The notes: generated by a model from the letters alone, not told the origin. Shown: positions 22,326 through 36,970, counted from the stretch's first letter. The stretch is 62,838 nt of DNA from Allomyces arbusculus (GCA_027604705.1 JADHYV010000092.1:1-62838), one strand, 5' to 3'. A program made the numbers and translations.

Positions 22326-22904
22326 GGTGGCGCGTCCGTCCAGGGATCCAGGGAATATGCGGGGGAGCAAACGGAAGCGCGATTTGGAATTGGGTGGTCG
22401 CACTGGATGGACGAGCGTGACGGGCGTCGCGCTGGGTGGGGGACGAGACGAGGGTTGGGCGTTGATCAAGGCAGTTTGCGCTTCGTCCTGGTCGCCGCCG
22501 GTTGCGGAGGGACGAGAATGCGGGTGGCGGTGGCAGGCGCAAGCGGTGGACAGCGCGGAACGTGTGTCGGACAGGCGGACAGGGAGCACGGAAGGTCGGC
22601 GGTTGGTGCGCTTGCCGTCGCCGTCGTCCTCCCGGCGCCGTCGTGATCGCGTCGCTGGTGGTGGTGGGAGCGCCTTGATGCGCCGTGGGAGCGCGGCCGT
22701 CAGGCGCCCGCCGTCTGCCTGCGTTCGACTCGAACGGCGATCGCACGCGTCTCTCACGTGCATGCATATCCAGCCCGCGCCGTCTCGCAGCGAGACAACC
22801 ACCTTCACCAACGCAACCTTGCCGCGTGCCTCGATCGACGGCCGGCTGCACGTGCGCGCGGCAAACCCCACGAGAACGCACGCCCCCAACCTGCTGCAAC
22901 GACC
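22326..22904. promoter_or_regulatory. Divergent upstream region of the RRM gene and ALKBH7
   Basis: A 579-bp interval between two divergent start codons. Open frames here are shadow-like; no motif was recognised. Confidence 0.35.
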
Positions 22905-23890
22905 ATGCTCTCTCAACTTTTCATGCGCCCCGCTGCCGTGCGCTCTTGGACCAGCACCGCGGCAAGGACAGCGGCCTGTCCCCGTGCATACGGCCCCGCC
23001 CGTCGCCCCCAGTTGAGCACCAGCACAGACCCGCCCGTTGAAGCATCAACCGGTTTTTACCAGTCAGAGCCCGTCCCTGTAGCCTTCCCGCCCGACCTGC
23101 CCGCGCACTACCGCGCGCAAATCGGCCACTTTCGCAACGTGATCACGCCCGAGGAACACGACTTTCTCGTGGACCTGTGCCGCCGCAAACTCAAGCGAGC
23201 ACCCTTTCTCAACGCGCACTTTGACAAGGTCATTTCGGGTTACCGCGAACAGTCGGTCTCGCACTGGCGCGTCGGGGTCGGCCAAGTCGCCGAAGAGAAC
23301 GACCGGTGCGCAAGATCCATTCTCGACCGGTGTCGTGCAATCCTGGCCGAGGCCGTGGGGCACCAAGACCGGGACGACCGCGTCGGCGGGATTCAATGGT
23401 TGCCCGAGCATATCTTGGAGCTCAACGCCGACGGCACGATTGGCGCGCATGTCGATCATTTGACGGTACGTTCTTGTGGTGGTCGTCATGAGCTTGATAA
23501 TGATGATACGCGCTGACTGGTGCGGCATTAGGCATCCGGCTCGATCGTTGCTGCGCTGAGTCTCGTCTCGCCGACCCCCATCGTCTTCCAGCACACCAGG
23601 CGGCCCGACTGGACCATTGAATTGACCGCTGAACCGTGCTCGCTGTATTTCCAATGGTACGCTCTGGCTTCACCACCGGTTAGTTTGACGTATGGCTGAT
23701 CGTACCGGCCCTGGTCACGCATTTTCCCAGTGACGACCTGCGATACGACTTCACCCACGCCGTGCCCAAACCGTCGGGCCAAGGCCGCATTTCCGTGATG
23801 TTCCGCGACAAGCACCTCGGTCCCACCAAGACTGAGGGCACGTCGGGCGGGATGGCCGACAGCGCGTCGATGGCATCGTCCCCATGCTGA
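22905..23890 (+). CDS. ALKBH7: ALKBH7-type Fe(II)/2-oxoglutarate dioxygenase, mitochondrial
   Basis: Exons 22905-23465, 23532-23656 and 23731-23890 give 281 residues. An Arg/Ala/Ser-rich N-terminus (MLSQLFMRPAAVRSW) fits a mitochondrial presequence. The core begins at HFRNVITPEEHDFLV. The iron triad is H182 and D184 (AHVDHL) with H238 (YDFTHAV). R248 and R254 (GRISVMFR) have the six-residue spacing of the two 2-oxoglutarate-binding arginines of ALKBH7. SGSIVAALSLVSPTPIVF matches the family's central strands. Mammalian ALKBH7 is a mitochondrial matrix protein linked to programmed necrosis and mitochondrial RNA or protein modification; the fungal role is unknown. The gene is absent from common yeasts. 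Confidence 0.9.
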
Positions 23891-24125
23891 TTCACGACCA
23901 GACCAGTATGCCCGAGAAGAAGAGCGGCTGTAATAAAAATAATCGATAGAGAAAAGCCGCCGTGGCCAAAGACTACTACAACAAATACAAGGCGAAACCA
24001 AAGGCACAAGATATAAAATTAAAGAGCACCAAACCCACGAACACAGAAGTCAACGAGAGGAGGAGGCGACGATGGGGTAATGCGAGGAGCAGCAGCAGAC
24101 GACGACGCGCACAAAGGACCCAACC

Positions 24126-27012
24126 TTAGAGCTTGAGCCCGCCTGCCTTGGTGGCGATGCGCTGCACGTGCTCGTCCGTGACGCCCTTGGCCGTGCGCAG
24201 TTCCGTGAGGAGCGCAACGAAGAGCTTGTCGAGCTGTGGAATGTCCATCTTCATGTCCTCGTAGTACTCCATGAAGTCATTGTCGGCAAGCGCAGCGACC
24301 ATGTCGTCAGCCGAGACAATGCTTTCGTTAATGGTCATGGCCAGCGCCTTGCCAAACAACGTTGCCTCGGGCTCCTTCTTCTCCGTGACGAGCTCGAGCG
24401 ACCGCATGATCAGACCCGGCAAGTACTTGGTGATCTTCTTGACGTCATCGACAAACTCGGACGCCTCCTTGCTCGAGAGCATGTTCTTGACAATCGCCTC
24501 GGCCTTAGCCGACACCTCGTCCTCGGACATCTCCGGCTGGTCCTCGACAGGCACGGCGCCGTTGGCCGGCTTGGCCGGTGCGGCCGCCTCGGCCGCGGCC
24601 TCGGGCTCCTGCACGGTCTCGGCCGGCTGCGCGTCCGACGGCGAGACCTCGGCCGACGACGGTTCCTCGTCTTGGTTCTGCTGCTCCTCCATGTGGTGGA
24701 ACATGTCGAACAAGTTGGCCGTCGTCTTCTTCACGGGCTCCTGCTGCTGCCGGGCACCGCCACGGCGACCGCCGGTGCCCGACGCCTGCCGGTCGTTGCG
24801 CCCACCTTGGTCCCCACCGCGGCCAAACCGCGACGTCTTGGCCGGGTCGCGCCGGCGGCCCTGCGACGACGCCGACGGCGACGCAATCCAGCCATCGGCA
24901 TTGGCCTCGTTGCGGCGCGGCTGGCCGCGCGTGCTGCCGCCAGCGTTGCTGTTGTTGTTGGTGCTGTTCTGGCGCTGCGTACCCGCCGACGACCCGACGG
25001 GGGTCGGCACGACCGATGCGTCCTTGCGCCACCCGGCGGCACGCAGGTCAATCAAGTCGGCGATCGCGAACCGCAGGCGCGAGAGGATGGCCTCATTGTC
25101 CTTGGCCTGCGCGAGCAGAGCAAACCACTGCGTGACGAGCTGTGGGTCAAGCGAGGCGTCAACGCCGCGGCCAATCGTCGCGAGCAGCGTGAGCGCGCAC
25201 TCGATATCCTCCTGCTTGGGCTCCGACTGGATACTCGACACGAGCTGCGTGACGATCATGGAGATGACCTTCTTCGAAACGACGCCCGAGTTGTAAAGTT
25301 CCGCGACAAACCGCATGTTACCGAGCGCCTTGGTCTTGATCTTGACGACGGCCTCGTACTCTTCCTCGGTCATTTGCGGCTTCTCCGTCCACGACGGCCG
25401 CGTCTCAAACTGGCGCTGGCACGCCATGATGATCAGCTTGCGCACGTGCGCGCCCATCGCGCGCTTCGACGCCTCGTCCTCCTCGACCTCCTCGGGCAGC
25501 GGCGCGTTCTGGCAGTAGTGCAGCGTCAACTTGGCGTAGAGCGACGCGTACTTGGGCTCCTCAAACGACTTGCGCACGAGCAACCCGCACACGGCGGTCA
25601 CCGCCTCCATAAACTTGGGCTTGAACAAAAACTTGTCCTTGAGGCGGTCGTAGTTCTCGGGCGACAACTTGTTCAGCAACCCGCGCGTCTTCTTCTCCAT
25701 GAGCGCAATGTACTCGGCCTCGTCCTCGGGCACCTCGTCGAGCGCCTTGCGGTCCAAGTTCGGCACCCACCGCGACTCGGACTTCTCGAGCGGCTTGAGG
25801 TCCTCGGGCAACAACTCGACCCCGCGCGCGCCCGGCTGCCCGCCGTTCCGGTCCCCGCCACGGTCACCGCGGTCACCACCACGGCGGCCGCCGCCGCGGC
25901 TACTCTCGCCATCACGGTCACCCCGCTGCCGCGGCCCGCCGCGGTTCGACCCGCCACCAGGCCCACGGCGCGCGTCGTTCCGGTCGCCGCCCGCGGGACC
26001 GCGCAGGTCCTCGGGCCCACGGCGCGGACCACCGCGTTCCGAGCGTTCGCCGCCACGGTCGCCACCGCGCGGCGCGCCTCGGCGAGAGCCCTGTCGCGAG
26101 TACCCGCCGCGCGACGACCCTTCGTCGCCACCGGCACCGCGGGTGATAATTTTTGCGACTTCGACGGCGTTGGCGGTCGCGGGGAGCGCGGGCGAGGCCG
26201 CGCGGAGCGCGAGAAGCGCGTCCTTGGTGTACCGAAACAGATCGCCCGTGGTGGTCGGGACGGGAGCGGGGGACTCGGTCGGGGCCGACTTGGGGGTCTC
26301 CTCCTAAGTTGGCGGTGCGCGAGATGGGTCAGCGGGAGGGTCGGACAAGAGACGGACAACGAGAGCGGGATGACGTACAGCCTCGGCAATCGCGGCCGCG
26401 GGAGCAGGAGCGGCAGCCGCCTTGGGCGCCTGGATCGCAATCGACTTGTTCTCCTTGGACGCGGCAATCGCGCGGCGCGCCATTTCCTTTGGGTCCTCGT
26501 CGCCCGCGGGCAGGTCGACGACCGCGTGCGTCGCTGGGTCGCGCACGACGACCTTGACGGGCGACTTGGACCGCGAGCGAGAACGCGCGTTGGGCGAGGC
26601 TACGTTATGGGGTTTAGTCATCCGTGTCAGCACTCTTGCCCGCTCTGTGATCCACCAGCACCACACCATGACAGGGCGACGTCAGCGTACCCGTCACGGC
26701 AGCGGCGGGAGCGGGCGACGCGGCGGGCGTCACTTTGGCGGCAACCTCGGGCTCGGGCTGCACCTGAGCGGGCTCGGCGACGGGCTCAGCGGCGGCGTGC
26801 GCCTTCGCGGGCGACTCCTCGGCGGCGGCGGCATCAGCGCCGTTGTCGAGCTCAACAGCCTCCTCGACAGTCTCCGGCACCTTGGGCACGGGCGGCGCGT
26901 CGACGGGGGTCGTCGCCGCGGCCGACGCAGCGGCAGGCGACTTGTCGCGCGTGTTCTTGGACGCGCGGCGGCGGGAGACCGACCGCGGGCGCGAGTGGTG
27001 CTTCTTGGTCAT
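24126..27012 (-). CDS. eIF4G: Translation initiation factor eIF4G
   Basis: Exons 27012-26667, 26599-26379 and 26303-24126 give 914 residues, similar to yeast eIF4G. It is the scaffold that joins eIF4E, eIF4A and PABP on capped mRNA. The N-terminal ~190 residues are Ala/Pro/Glu-rich. A canonical eIF4E-binding motif, YTKDALL (YxxxxL-phi), sits at about 214-220. An Arg/Gly-rich region (about 245-345, many RGG and GGDR units) follows. The MIF4G HEAT domain covers about 370-610 (TRGLLNKLSPENYDRL, FLFKPKFMEAVTAVCGLLVRK). A Gln/Arg/Gly linker leads to an MA3 domain at about 780-900 (SADDMVAALADNDFMEYYEDM). The MA3 domain is present in animal, plant and some fungal eIF4G but not in S. cerevisiae. The very long open frame on the opposite strand is a codon-bias shadow. 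Confidence 0.93.
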
Positions 27013-27534
27013 GATTGAGTGAGAGGGCGAGGTGGGGATCGCAGCTGTATCCGAATGCGAAGGGGGGGCGGACGGAGGATACAGGCGCGGTCCGGGAGGG
27101 TCCTGAGGCGTGCAGGACCGGAGTGCGGGCAGTGATGGAGAGCGTGCGGGAGGGCGGCAGCCGGCACGACGTAGAGAGCGGCGCGAGCAAGGAGGGACTT
27201 GGTGCGGGACGCGGGTTGGACGTGGTGGAAGTGTCCACGTTCGCCAGCGCGGGATCAGACGCAGCGAGAGCGCGCGGCCGGTGGGGTCGCGGGATGTTGA
27301 TTTACGTCATGTGATGTCGTGCCACTTCGCGACCAGCACCTGGCAACCAGCATAACCTATCGAGTCAAATTTGTTCGCTGCCTAACCTAGCGTCTCTGCT
27401 TGCCGACACCAGTCTCTTCGTCCGACATGGCCAACTTACGGCCACGTCGTGCGATGCATGACAACGCGCAACGAGAATGAGAACAAAAATGCGACCCAGC
27501 CTGGTCTTTATATCTGACGTGAGCGAGAACCAGC
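27013..27534. other. Upstream region of eIF4G
   Basis: No coding frame was recognised. It holds the eIF4G promoter and the 3' region of the small membrane-protein gene, which lies on the same strand. Confidence 0.4.
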
Positions 27535-28128
27535 TCAGCGAGCGACCAGCGCTGACTTGGACCCAACGGCGGATGCAACCATAAACAAGAGCACAACCAC
27601 AAACCCGCCGCCGATGCTTGCGCCGACAATGATCGGCATCTCAAAATTGAACTTGGACTTGTCGTTGACGAGCGCGTCAATGTCCTCCTTGGCCATGGGC
27701 CCAAGCTTCGTTTGAATGATCGTCTTCTTGGCCTGCTTGCCCTTGGCCGTCGAGTTGGATGCGGGTGTCGACGACGCCGTCGCAGTCGCCTTGGCCGGTG
27801 GAGACGGTGGAGCGTTTGCTGACGGGGGCGCTGGAGGTATTGCGGTCGCCGGGGCCGTGGCTCGTGGTGGGACCGAGGTCGTTCCGGGCGATCGGTTCGG
27901 TGGAGGTGCAATGACGGGCGTCGGGACGGTCGGTGTTGGTTGTTGCGGGAGCGCAACGGCAAAGGACAACAGCGACGGCAAGAATGCGGGGACCATGACG
28001 AAAATGACCAACGTGCTCGCGAGCATCAAGACGAGAGCAGCGACAGAACGTCGTGCCTGCCAACGGGGCCATCCACCGGCGGCCGATGATGGTGCGCGCG
28101 TGCGTGGTGCCAATCTCCTGCCGGGCAT
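27535..28128 (-). CDS. Small two-TM protein, uncharacterised
   Basis: An intronless frame of 197 residues. A basic N-terminus (MPGRRLAPRTR) precedes a strongly hydrophobic segment at about 28-57 (VAALVLMLASTLVIFVMVPAFLPSLL region), a Pro/Thr/Ser/Ala-rich linker of ~80 residues, and a second segment at about 165-188 (IVGASIGGGFVVVLLFMVA), ending SKSALVAR. The layout is that of a membrane protein with a flexible loop that could be O-glycosylated. The second segment resembles the single-pass TM of fungal sensor-like proteins. No family is recognised. The ATG at 28128 is used because the frame has no ATG further upstream. Confidence 0.55.
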   Translation of the reverse strand: MPGRRLAPRTRAPSSAAGGWPRWQARRSVAALVLMLASTLVIFVMVPAFLPSLLSFAVALPQQPTPTVPTPVIAPPPNRSPGTTSVPPRATAPATAIPPAPPSANAPPSPPAKATATASSTPASNSTAKGKQAKKTIIQTKLGPMAKEDIDALVNDKSKFNFEMPIIVGASIGGGFVVVLLFMVASAVGSKSALVAR

Positions 28129-28801
28129 CGTCGTCAAGAACAGCGAGTGGTTGGGCGCGTCGGAGTCGGTATTCCTGGTATTGTCGCGCGCGCGAGTCCG
28201 ACTGCGTGCGAGATTTGAGGAGAAGGATCACGGCCTCGTCGAGCTGAGGAAATCGGTTGTTGTCACGGCGACCTCGACGTATGACTGCCTCTTCACAGCA
28301 ACACAAACGCATTCATGACGAGAAATCAATATATCGCCCGTCGGTGGTGATCATGACCGCTTCGTTTCATGGCTCTTGCGAGGCACTCTCAAACAGCGCC
28401 CGTCAAAGTCGGAAAATCGGTCCATGGGCTGGATCTGAACGTCGAAACAAGTGTGCAAAAAAGAGGGGACCCCTTGCTGAGCCGCCGTCAAGGAGTTTGC
28501 AGCTGGTTGCGCCGTCATCCTCCATTCTTGTCGTCGCCGGTTCGGTCGTCGATCATGATCAAGTCGAAGAGGAAAATCCAAAAGTTAATGATGTGCAGCC
28601 GGCCAATGATCGTCATGAATGAGAAAACGTGACCGCGACCAGGCGCTCGAGCCCGCCATCAACCAGGTCAACGAATGTGTGGCAACACCCCAACGTCGAA
28701 CGCGAACCACAGCGGCCACAACGACCATCGACTAGCTCGCGACCAGCTGCAGCAACCCATTCTCCTGTTCATTGCTCCCGCGTGACGACACAACAAGCAG
28801 C
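28129..28801. other. Divergent intergenic region, nothing recognised
   Basis: It lies between the small membrane-protein gene (-) and the severin gene (+). Short frames only. Confidence 0.4.
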
Positions 28802-30279
28802 ATGATCAAGCAACCCGTCATTGACATTGCCTCAACCAACATTGCCGCTCTCGGCACCGACGCGGAGCTGCAGGCGCGCATCAACGCGAGCAATCATGAA
28901 GCCGCCTGGACCACTGCTGGCCACGCCGAGTACTCGTCGATTTTACCATGGGCTCATTAGGCGACGGAGCTGGACACGAACTGCGATCTGTGATGCTCCA
29001 TTTTTCTGACCGAAAGAACGCGTCTGGTGGTTACATTACGTGTGCGGTAGAGGGGTGGAAGTCTGGCGTATTGAACAGTTCAAGGTGAGAGCCGTTTCGA
29101 AAGCAATAGCTTGCGGCTAGACGCTCTTCTCGGCGCTGCAATTGTTTGTAAACGCTGACGGCCTTTTCGCAACAGGTCGTGGCGTGGCCCAAGGAGCAAT
29201 ACGGCCAGTTCACGTCGGGCGACGCGTTCATTGTGCTCAAGACCTACCGCGTCGACCCGGACAGCGAGAAACTGAGGTTCGCCTTGCTTGACGCGTTTCC
29301 ACGAAAGCTACATTGATCTCACCGACTTTCGCTTGAATAGTTACAACTTGCACTTTTGGATCGGCAAGGACGCGACAACTGACGAGGCCGGCACCGCCGC
29401 ATACAAGACGGTCGAGCTCGACGACCACCTGCACGGCGTGCCCGTGCAGTACCGCGAGATCCAGGGCTACGAGTCGTCCCTGTTCACCGGCATCTTCCCG
29501 CGCGTGCAGTTCCTCGATGGTGGCGTCGCGTCCGGGTTCAAGTCGGTCGTCGAGGAGCCAATCGAGCCGCGGCTCCTGCACGTCAAGGGAACGGCTAAGA
29601 ACATGGTCGTTCGCCAGGTGCCGCTCGCGATTGCGAGTCTCAACGCCGGCGACGTGTTTATTCTCGACACGGGCAAGCACCGCATCATTCAGTGGAACGG
29701 CGCGCGGAGCTCGCCGTTTGAAAAAGCGAAGGCCGCCGAGCTGGTTCAGGCCATGGAGGGCGAGCGTCATGGTCGCGCGCATGGCATCGTCGTTGGTACG
29801 GATTGGGACCTGCCAAGCGATTTTGACCAACGCGACGCAATACTGACCGTCGACCTTGTCCACCCACTGCAACAGAGCAAAACTCGCATGGGGCCGACTT
29901 GACTGAGTTTTATGAGGCCCTCGGCGCGGACGAGGCGGCTCCGACCATTGCCGAGCCCACGTCGGACGCGACCACCGTGCCGGCCACGCCTACGGCCCTG
30001 TACCGCATCAGCGACGCGTCGGGGACGCTCACGTTCACGCCCATCAAGACGGACGGCGGCGTGACGCGTGCGGATCTGGAATCGCACGACGCGTTTGTCG
30101 TTGATGGTGGTCACACGATTGTTGTTTGGGTTGGCGGCGACGCGAGCGCGGCCGAGCGTACGCAGGGCGTCGCGATTGCCGAGCAGTTCCTGGATTCGCA
30201 GGGTCGCTCGAAGCTCGTTCGGATTGTTCGCGTTGTTGAGGGCGGCGCGAGCCCGTTGTTGGACAAGCTGCTTGTTTGA
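28802..30279 (+). CDS. Severin/fragmin-type gelsolin-repeat protein
   Basis: Exons 28802-28929, 29051-29084, 29176-29276, 29341-29795 and 29876-30279 give 373 residues, the size of Dictyostelium severin and Physarum fragmin (three gelsolin repeats). These proteins sever and cap actin filaments in response to calcium. Repeat 1 reads GVEVWRIEQFK, VVAWPKEQYGQFTSGDAFIVLKTY, then LHFWIGKDATTDEAGTAAYK. Repeat 2 begins LLHVKGTAKNMVVRQV and has LNAGDVFILDTGKHRIIQWNG. Repeat 3 begins ALYRISDASGTLTFTPI and has HDAFVVDGGHTIVVWVGGDAS. The second exon is only 34 nt. An AATAAA sits at 30334, about 55 nt after the stop. Confidence 0.9.
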
Positions 30280-30333
30280 ACAGTCATGGCTTTGTCGTGG
30301 ACGCATCGCTCTGATGGCGGATGCCAAATTGAG

Positions 30334-30339
30334 AATAAA
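30334..30339 (+). terminator. Putative polyadenylation signal of the severin gene
   Basis: A canonical AATAAA hexamer about 55 nt downstream of the stop codon. Confidence 0.5.
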
Positions 30340-32249
30340 ATTTAATTCTTTCCTCATTCATTCTTTGGATCAGTGGGTCGTTGGACGGGCATTGTTCGGG
30401 TAGAACTTTGACAAGACCGCATTGCTGGCCTGCTGATATCCACGATCAGAAATGGCTTCGCGACGCTGCATCGTGAGGATTGAAGAGAGAAAGCTGTGAT
30501 TATTCAAGCAGACATCGACAATTCACTCACCTCGTCCGTGGCCATCCTCGCTCTCTGACTGCTCATGACCGCTGCCGCTGGACCGCTGCCGCTGGACCGC
30601 TGCCTTTTCGCGCATCCAAACTTGCTGCAACCCGCTCAACACCCGCGCCGCCGCTGCCGCTGCTTGCACGGGTCCCGACCGGCTCGCACTCACGCGGACC
30701 GACCATCGACCGGTCCCGACCGTGGGCGACCTGCCTTTGCCTGGCCACCCTCGAACTCGCACGCTCTCGATCGCGGCCCGTTTCTGGACAGTCCCCAGAC
30801 CTCTCGTGCGCCTCCTCGCGCGGAGCCAGCACCCGTTTTCATCATCATTTGCATTTCCGGTTCTTTGCCATTTGGCTCACCACCCATTTGCAATACAGCC
30901 AGTTGGCTGTGGATACTGCAGCTGAGCGAGATTGATTTGCAGCAATCCATCAGTCTTCATAAAACCGTCAGTTTATCTACCACAAGTATAATCATCTACA
31001 AGTCCTGTCGCTCGCGGTTTGATTTGCTGGTTGCAAGACACAACAGAAGGCATTCATTGACAAACAGCAATAGTGGCACTTGGCATCAGGCCATGGAATA
31101 AAGCAAGACCAGAAAAACTACAATATAAAGGCAATAATCGACAAAGCATTGCAACACAAGCACGAAACTCCGTCTCATTCCGTCTCCATGAGCTTGATCG
31201 CGTTGTTGTCATACTCGACCGCCCACACAACCTCCACCTCCTTGAGCAGTGGCGCGCGCTGGTGCATTAAGCTCCCCTCAGTGACCAATTTTGCTGGATC
31301 TTTGTGAAAACCGGTCCGAGGCGAACTAGCTCCTCATCTGCAGTCCGTTCAGCAATGAAGCGAGACGGCTGCAGTACGGGTGGTCAGCAGCATGCCAAAA
31401 GTCGGTGCCAAAGCTGTTTCAGCATGGCAGGAGACACCCATGAGACACCACCAATTGGCCAGGTTTGATTTATGTGTTGCTCAGTGTCCACACCATTTCT
31501 GCTTTTCTCCACGGCCTGGAAAGCTTTCTTGAATGCTTTGATGCCAGGGATTTTACTGGGCTATTCATTACAACTACTGGCTTTGTCATGTGACTTCTGT
31601 TGCAGTGGCAAGACAAAAAATAAGTTTTGTTGGTGCTGTATTTTGACGCCACACCTTGAAATGACGTCCATTCGGCACGAGTCTAAGACTAGAACAAAGA
31701 GAACCAAGGGTTATCTTTACTCGGAATTTGCCTTGCAGGGGTTCGATGGGTGAGCCACAGCAGCCCACCAAAGCCTTGTGCCCACCCAGCACCACCCTTT
31801 CATCTCAGAGACAAGGGTGACAGTGATGACTTGCTGTGCTCCAGATACTGCGCCTCTTTCTGACCATTCTGTTGCAGGTATTTGTGTCCAGAGGTGGCAA
31901 TTGGGGGTGGAAATACAGAGGTTTATGGGTCAGATTTGACTCCCTGTGGGCAATGTAACACTGCAGCAAATGGTGCAGTCCTTGATCAAAGCTGTTGCCC
32001 ATCCCAGAGCTAAATGGCGGATTGGGCTGACAGGTTGCTGTTCAAAAATGGGCGCAATCCTGACTCAGTGGCATGTCCGTGAAGATTTTCTCTGGAATCG
32101 GCGCCAAACAGCCAAATTCCACTCAGTCTGGGCATGGTGCGCGTGTTGCTCTCTCGAATTGCATGTGCAGTATGGGCTGCATGCAATCATGCACTCTCAC
32201 CCAGCGTTCTCCACTACCACGACGGCCATTGATCAGGCCTGGCTCGCTT

Positions 32250-32850
32250 CACAAAGGCCATGATGCTGGCTGGAAAATGGACAAGATGGCAATGAGAGTG
32301 ACTGCAACAGCATCCACTGTCCATGCAGTCTCATGCACACGTCTTCTGGTGCACAAAGCTGGCAAAAGGGAGCAGAGTCCTCATCACAACCACCACCCAG
32401 TAGCATGATCCACCATCTTCAAACATACATGGAGCGGACCATCTACCCAGGATCGACTGTCTCCATGATGCACATGAGCCCCAGGGTGCAGTTTGGCGGG
32501 TTTGGCCACGCTCTGGTCACCTTTGAGGTCGTTCTGACGCTTGATTGGCACATGTGGCAACGCATGTGCAGCGTGAGCGGTTGAGCACTTTCGACACGCA
32601 AAACACATGAAGCCAAGATCAATGTGGCTCACATGCAGCCCCATAAAAAATGACAGACTTCCATGAGAACAGGAGCGAGGAGCAATGCAATCTGCCAGCG
32701 GAGGAGAGGACAGAAAGCGACAACAGCCTGGCCGCATTGGAACAGCATCACTTCTATCCGTCAGGTTGGCATCAAGGGAGCTGAGTACGTTGGCATCAAA
32801 TTGTGCTGGTCGCAGCTTCAAGCGCTCCAACAAAGCATGGCCCATACCTC
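32250..32850 (-). mobile_element. Possible fossil of a copia-type LTR retroelement (integrase part)
   Basis: A minus-strand stretch shows a CxxC pair, then a KPAKLHPGAHVHHGD segment and KMVDHATGWW. The layout recalls the zinc-binding and early catalytic part of copia-type integrases. The element is broken, probably in several places, and appears old. No terminal repeats were found. The match is by eye and weak. Confidence 0.25.
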
Positions 32851-32898
32851 ATCACTTTGCACTATCTGGCTGATCTCAACACATCCATCAACAGCGTC

Positions 32899-34219
32899 AT
32901 GTTTAGAGCAACTTGGCGCAAATTGACCAACAGTGCCAGGACGCTGCAAAACATTGATTGTTTGCACGCATCGCGCACATCATTCCAGGGTGCTCGCCGC
33001 TTGCAGCATGGTATGTACAACGCGTGATGTTACGTGCTGACAACGACTCGCCGTTCCCCCTTCACCTCACACCGACTTGATTGAACTAGAATCGTCGATC
33101 AAAAGCGCACTCTGGGCAATCGCCGATGTTCCAGGCAAGGGCCTTGGCGTTGTCGCTCGCCAAGACTTGCCGGCCGGGACCGTGATCATGGACGAAACCG
33201 CGCTGATCAGGGCCTCACCCGGTGGAGAAGAGCCGTTGCGCACGGCCTTGCTCGCTCAGTACCCGACCATGCCCGCTGCGACCCAAGCGCGCATCCATCG
33301 ACTCTTTTCCGGCGTCCCCAACCATGACCGGTCGGGACCCGCTCCGCTCACGCTCTCCGATGCGCACGTGCACGAAACCGTCCGTTTCAACACGTTTGCG
33401 CCGTTTGACCACGTCGCCATCACGACCGGCAACGACGCGTTGATTGTGCCGACGACGGGTCTCTGGTCGTCGCCGTCGTTCCTTAACCACGCGTGCAATC
33501 ACAATGCCTTCTGGCACACGCCCGCGCCGGACCGCATGGTCGTGCGCACGGTCGTGCCCGTGGCCAAGGGCACCGAACTTACGATCGCGTACCGCAACAC
33601 GCACGACCCGTACGCGCTCCGCGCGCAGGCGCTGCACGACCGGTACGAGATGACGTGCATGTGCCCCGTGTGCGCGGCCGACCGTGGCGTTTCCGAGACC
33701 GACCGCGCCGCGCGCTCGGCCGACATGGAGCGTCTGTCGGCACTCGCGACCAACGTCTTCGAGTGGGCGGCCGAGGTGGACATGGACGCGGCCGACGACG
33801 AGGCCGCGCGCGGGATCGCCGAACATCTCGACCAGTGGCTTGTCGCGCACGCGGGGTCCGAGACGTACCGCCCGCACGACGTGCGGTACATCCAGTACCT
33901 GCTCGGGTGTGTCGAGCTGTACGTGGATGTCGACAATGCCGGTGGCCGGTCGCGCGCGGCCGACCGGATCGTGACGGCGCTGGTGCCCACGGACTTGCGC
34001 GTACAGTGGTTCGACGAGGAAGCGCGGGGGTCAGCGCCCGACTGGCTGTTTGATCTGATTCGCTGCGTGCGTACGGCGCATGCATTCAGTGTGCAGATGC
34101 CCGTTCGCGCGCAACAGGCGTTGCTCGAACACGCGGCCAAGCTGCATGATGTGATGTTTGGTGCTGGAAAGGAAGGGTTCCGCGCGGCGTTTGGCGAGTT
34201 GGCGGTGGTCGAAGAGTGA
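32899..34219 (+). CDS. SET-domain protein (SMYD/Set5-like)
   Basis: Exons 32899-33010 and 33090-34219 give 413 residues. The SET core is split and complete: GKGLGVVARQDLPAGTVI at its start, SFLNHACNHNAFW (NHxCxxN motif) and GTELTIAYRN (the ELxIxY motif) in the middle, and a post-SET cysteine cluster, CMCPVC. These residues bind S-adenosylmethionine and shape the lysine channel, so it should be a protein lysine methyltransferase. No MYND finger is seen. The C-terminal ~190 residues are helical and Asp/Glu-rich. The first exon is chosen because the large exon has no ATG before the SET core and the phase across GTATGT...TAG matches; its residues show no similarity, so the start is the weak point. 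A 49-bp tandem duplication begins at the stop codon. Confidence 0.75.
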
Positions 34220-34315
34220 TTTCGGCCGTTTTGATTCAGTGTATCAACATGTTCCCTGTTTGCAACGATTTCGGCCGTTTTGATTCAGTGTATCAACATG
34301 TTCCCTGTTTGCAAC
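34218..34315. repeat. Perfect 49-bp tandem duplication
   Basis: Two identical 49-bp units, 34218-34266 and 34267-34315, each starting GATTTCGGCCG and ending TTTGCAAC. The first unit begins with the last two bases of the SET gene's stop codon. Confidence 0.95.
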
Positions 34316-34410
34316 GAGCCACACAAATTTGATGACGACAGGGTTTGCTGAGCTCCCTTGATGACAAGAGGAGACGCAGAGCCAACAACTTTTCTTTCCG
34401 TTCCATGGTC

Positions 34411-36970
<2,560 letters not shown>

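Larger units (their letters stand above)
30280..32898. other. AT-richer gene-poor block
   Basis: About 2.6 kb with visibly lower GC than its neighbours and few long frames. Apart from a weak retroelement-like fossil near 32.2-32.8 kb, I recognise nothing. Confidence 0.5.

Noticed and set aside
24168-27014. A 948-residue open frame antisense to eIF4G
   Set aside because: It is Arg/Leu/His-rich shadow translation caused by GC3 bias. The other strand has a full eIF4G with all domains.
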